Position numbers and translations under genes: made by a program | Shown here: piece after piece, positions 63,768 through 64,000 of the stretch | How positions within the stretch are numbered: the stretch's first letter is position 1 | How the letters are laid out: each line of letters starts with the position of its first letter | Assembly: GCA_012845835.1 (NCBI GenBank) | Contig: JABAKD010000025.1 | Span: 9,367,779-9,431,778 of the forward strand | From: Undaria pinnatifida | Lineage: Eukaryota; Sar; Phaeophyceae; Laminariales; Alariaceae | Reading direction: 5' to 3' | Length of the DNA: 64,000 nt | Notes under the pieces: model-generated | Seen by the model: the letters and a program-made list of their open reading frames with translations, nothing else | Told to the model about the DNA's origin: nothing | Database searches by the model: none

Positions 63768-64000
63768 TGAGGGATTGGGGTATCCCAGGTTCGACTCGCA
63801 ACTTGCAACCACTTCTCTTCTTGTTCTTCGTAGCGTGAAGGACACGCCAGGTTGGAGCAAGGTTCGACGGCGAACCAAGCGACGGTAACGATAGAAGTGC
63901 CTTGAGGCAACGAAAGGTGCTTCGCAGGCAAAACAGAGAGTCGACAGAGATTACTTGTCAGCGGGAGACGTAATTACCCGCCTCTCTGTCATCAGAATCT
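63768..64000 (-). repeat. 5' LTR of the retrotransposon, cut by the window end
   Basis: The 233 bp present match 56061-56293 with no difference seen. The promoter-bearing remainder is outside the window. Confidence 0.85.

Larger units (their letters stand above)
56061..64000 (-). mobile_element. Ty3/gypsy LTR retrotransposon (right LTR runs off window)
   Basis: Two direct repeats starting TGAGGGATTGGGGTATCCCA at 56061 and 63768 are identical as far as the window allows (233 bp). They enclose a Pol frame with the domain order protease, reverse transcriptase, RNase H, integrase, which defines Ty3/gypsy. A primer-binding-site-like sequence sits 2 nt inside the right LTR. Identical LTR segments and an uninterrupted Pol point to a recent insertion. 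No gag-like frame is visible. The right target-site duplication lies outside the window. Confidence 0.88.

Noticed and set aside
1-64000. CRISPR array or prokaryotic operon
   Set aside because: Tandem repeats lack regular unique spacers, and the only real multi-part gene is spliced with GT-AG introns, so the DNA is eukaryotic.

Overview
The window is nuclear DNA from an intron-rich eukaryote. The one well-supported host gene has 18 exons with GT-AG junctions that all keep frame, its introns run from 327 to 2,221 bp, and most of the remaining sequence is repeats. Very long C and G runs, tRNA-headed SINEs, a Ty3/gypsy retrotransposon and an MLO-family membrane protein fit a large-genome stramenopile such as a brown alga. 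That assignment is an inference, not proven.

Layout. 1-14.3 kb: no gene I can support. It holds a degenerate tandem array (0.9-3.1 kb), two candidate elements with inverted ends (6.0-6.8 and 7.9-8.9 kb), SINE copies, a fold-back of a dispersed repeat (11.65-12.02 kb) and an almost exact 139-bp duplication. 14.36-37.13 kb, plus strand: an MLO-like gene that I could assemble exon by exon (3,807 nt, 1,268 residues). Residues 1 to about 410 align in order with the plant MLO core of seven membrane segments. The remaining 850 or so residues are an extension with extra hydrophobic segments and a poly-Q, Ser/Arg-rich and Gly-rich tail. 37.13-55.8 kb: repeat-rich intergenic DNA with minisatellites, C-tailed repeats, MITE-like elements, SINEs and a possible broken gene for a secreted protein (54.35-54.83 kb). 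55.8-64 kb: a Ty3/gypsy retrotransposon on the minus strand with an uninterrupted 1,455-residue Pol, set into an (ACT)n microsatellite. Its right LTR runs off the window.

The most unusual signal is that at least six exons of the MLO-like gene (2, 6, 7, 11, 12, 14) have partial, decayed copies of themselves in neighbouring introns. Several copies keep a splice acceptor or donor and carry in-frame stops, so they could act as poison exons. The other notable signals are a dispersed repeat ending in poly(C), a tRNA-derived SINE family, a Pol-only retrotransposon with no visible gag, and a 32-bp minisatellite shared by three loci.

The gene and the mobile elements do not form a pathway. Their relation is structural: the introns have collected repeats and exon copies. 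SINEs and one abundant repeat family (here Rep2) occur on both sides of the MLO gene but not inside it, whereas C-tailed repeats do occur in its introns. Family names Rep1-Rep6 are labels used only in this report.
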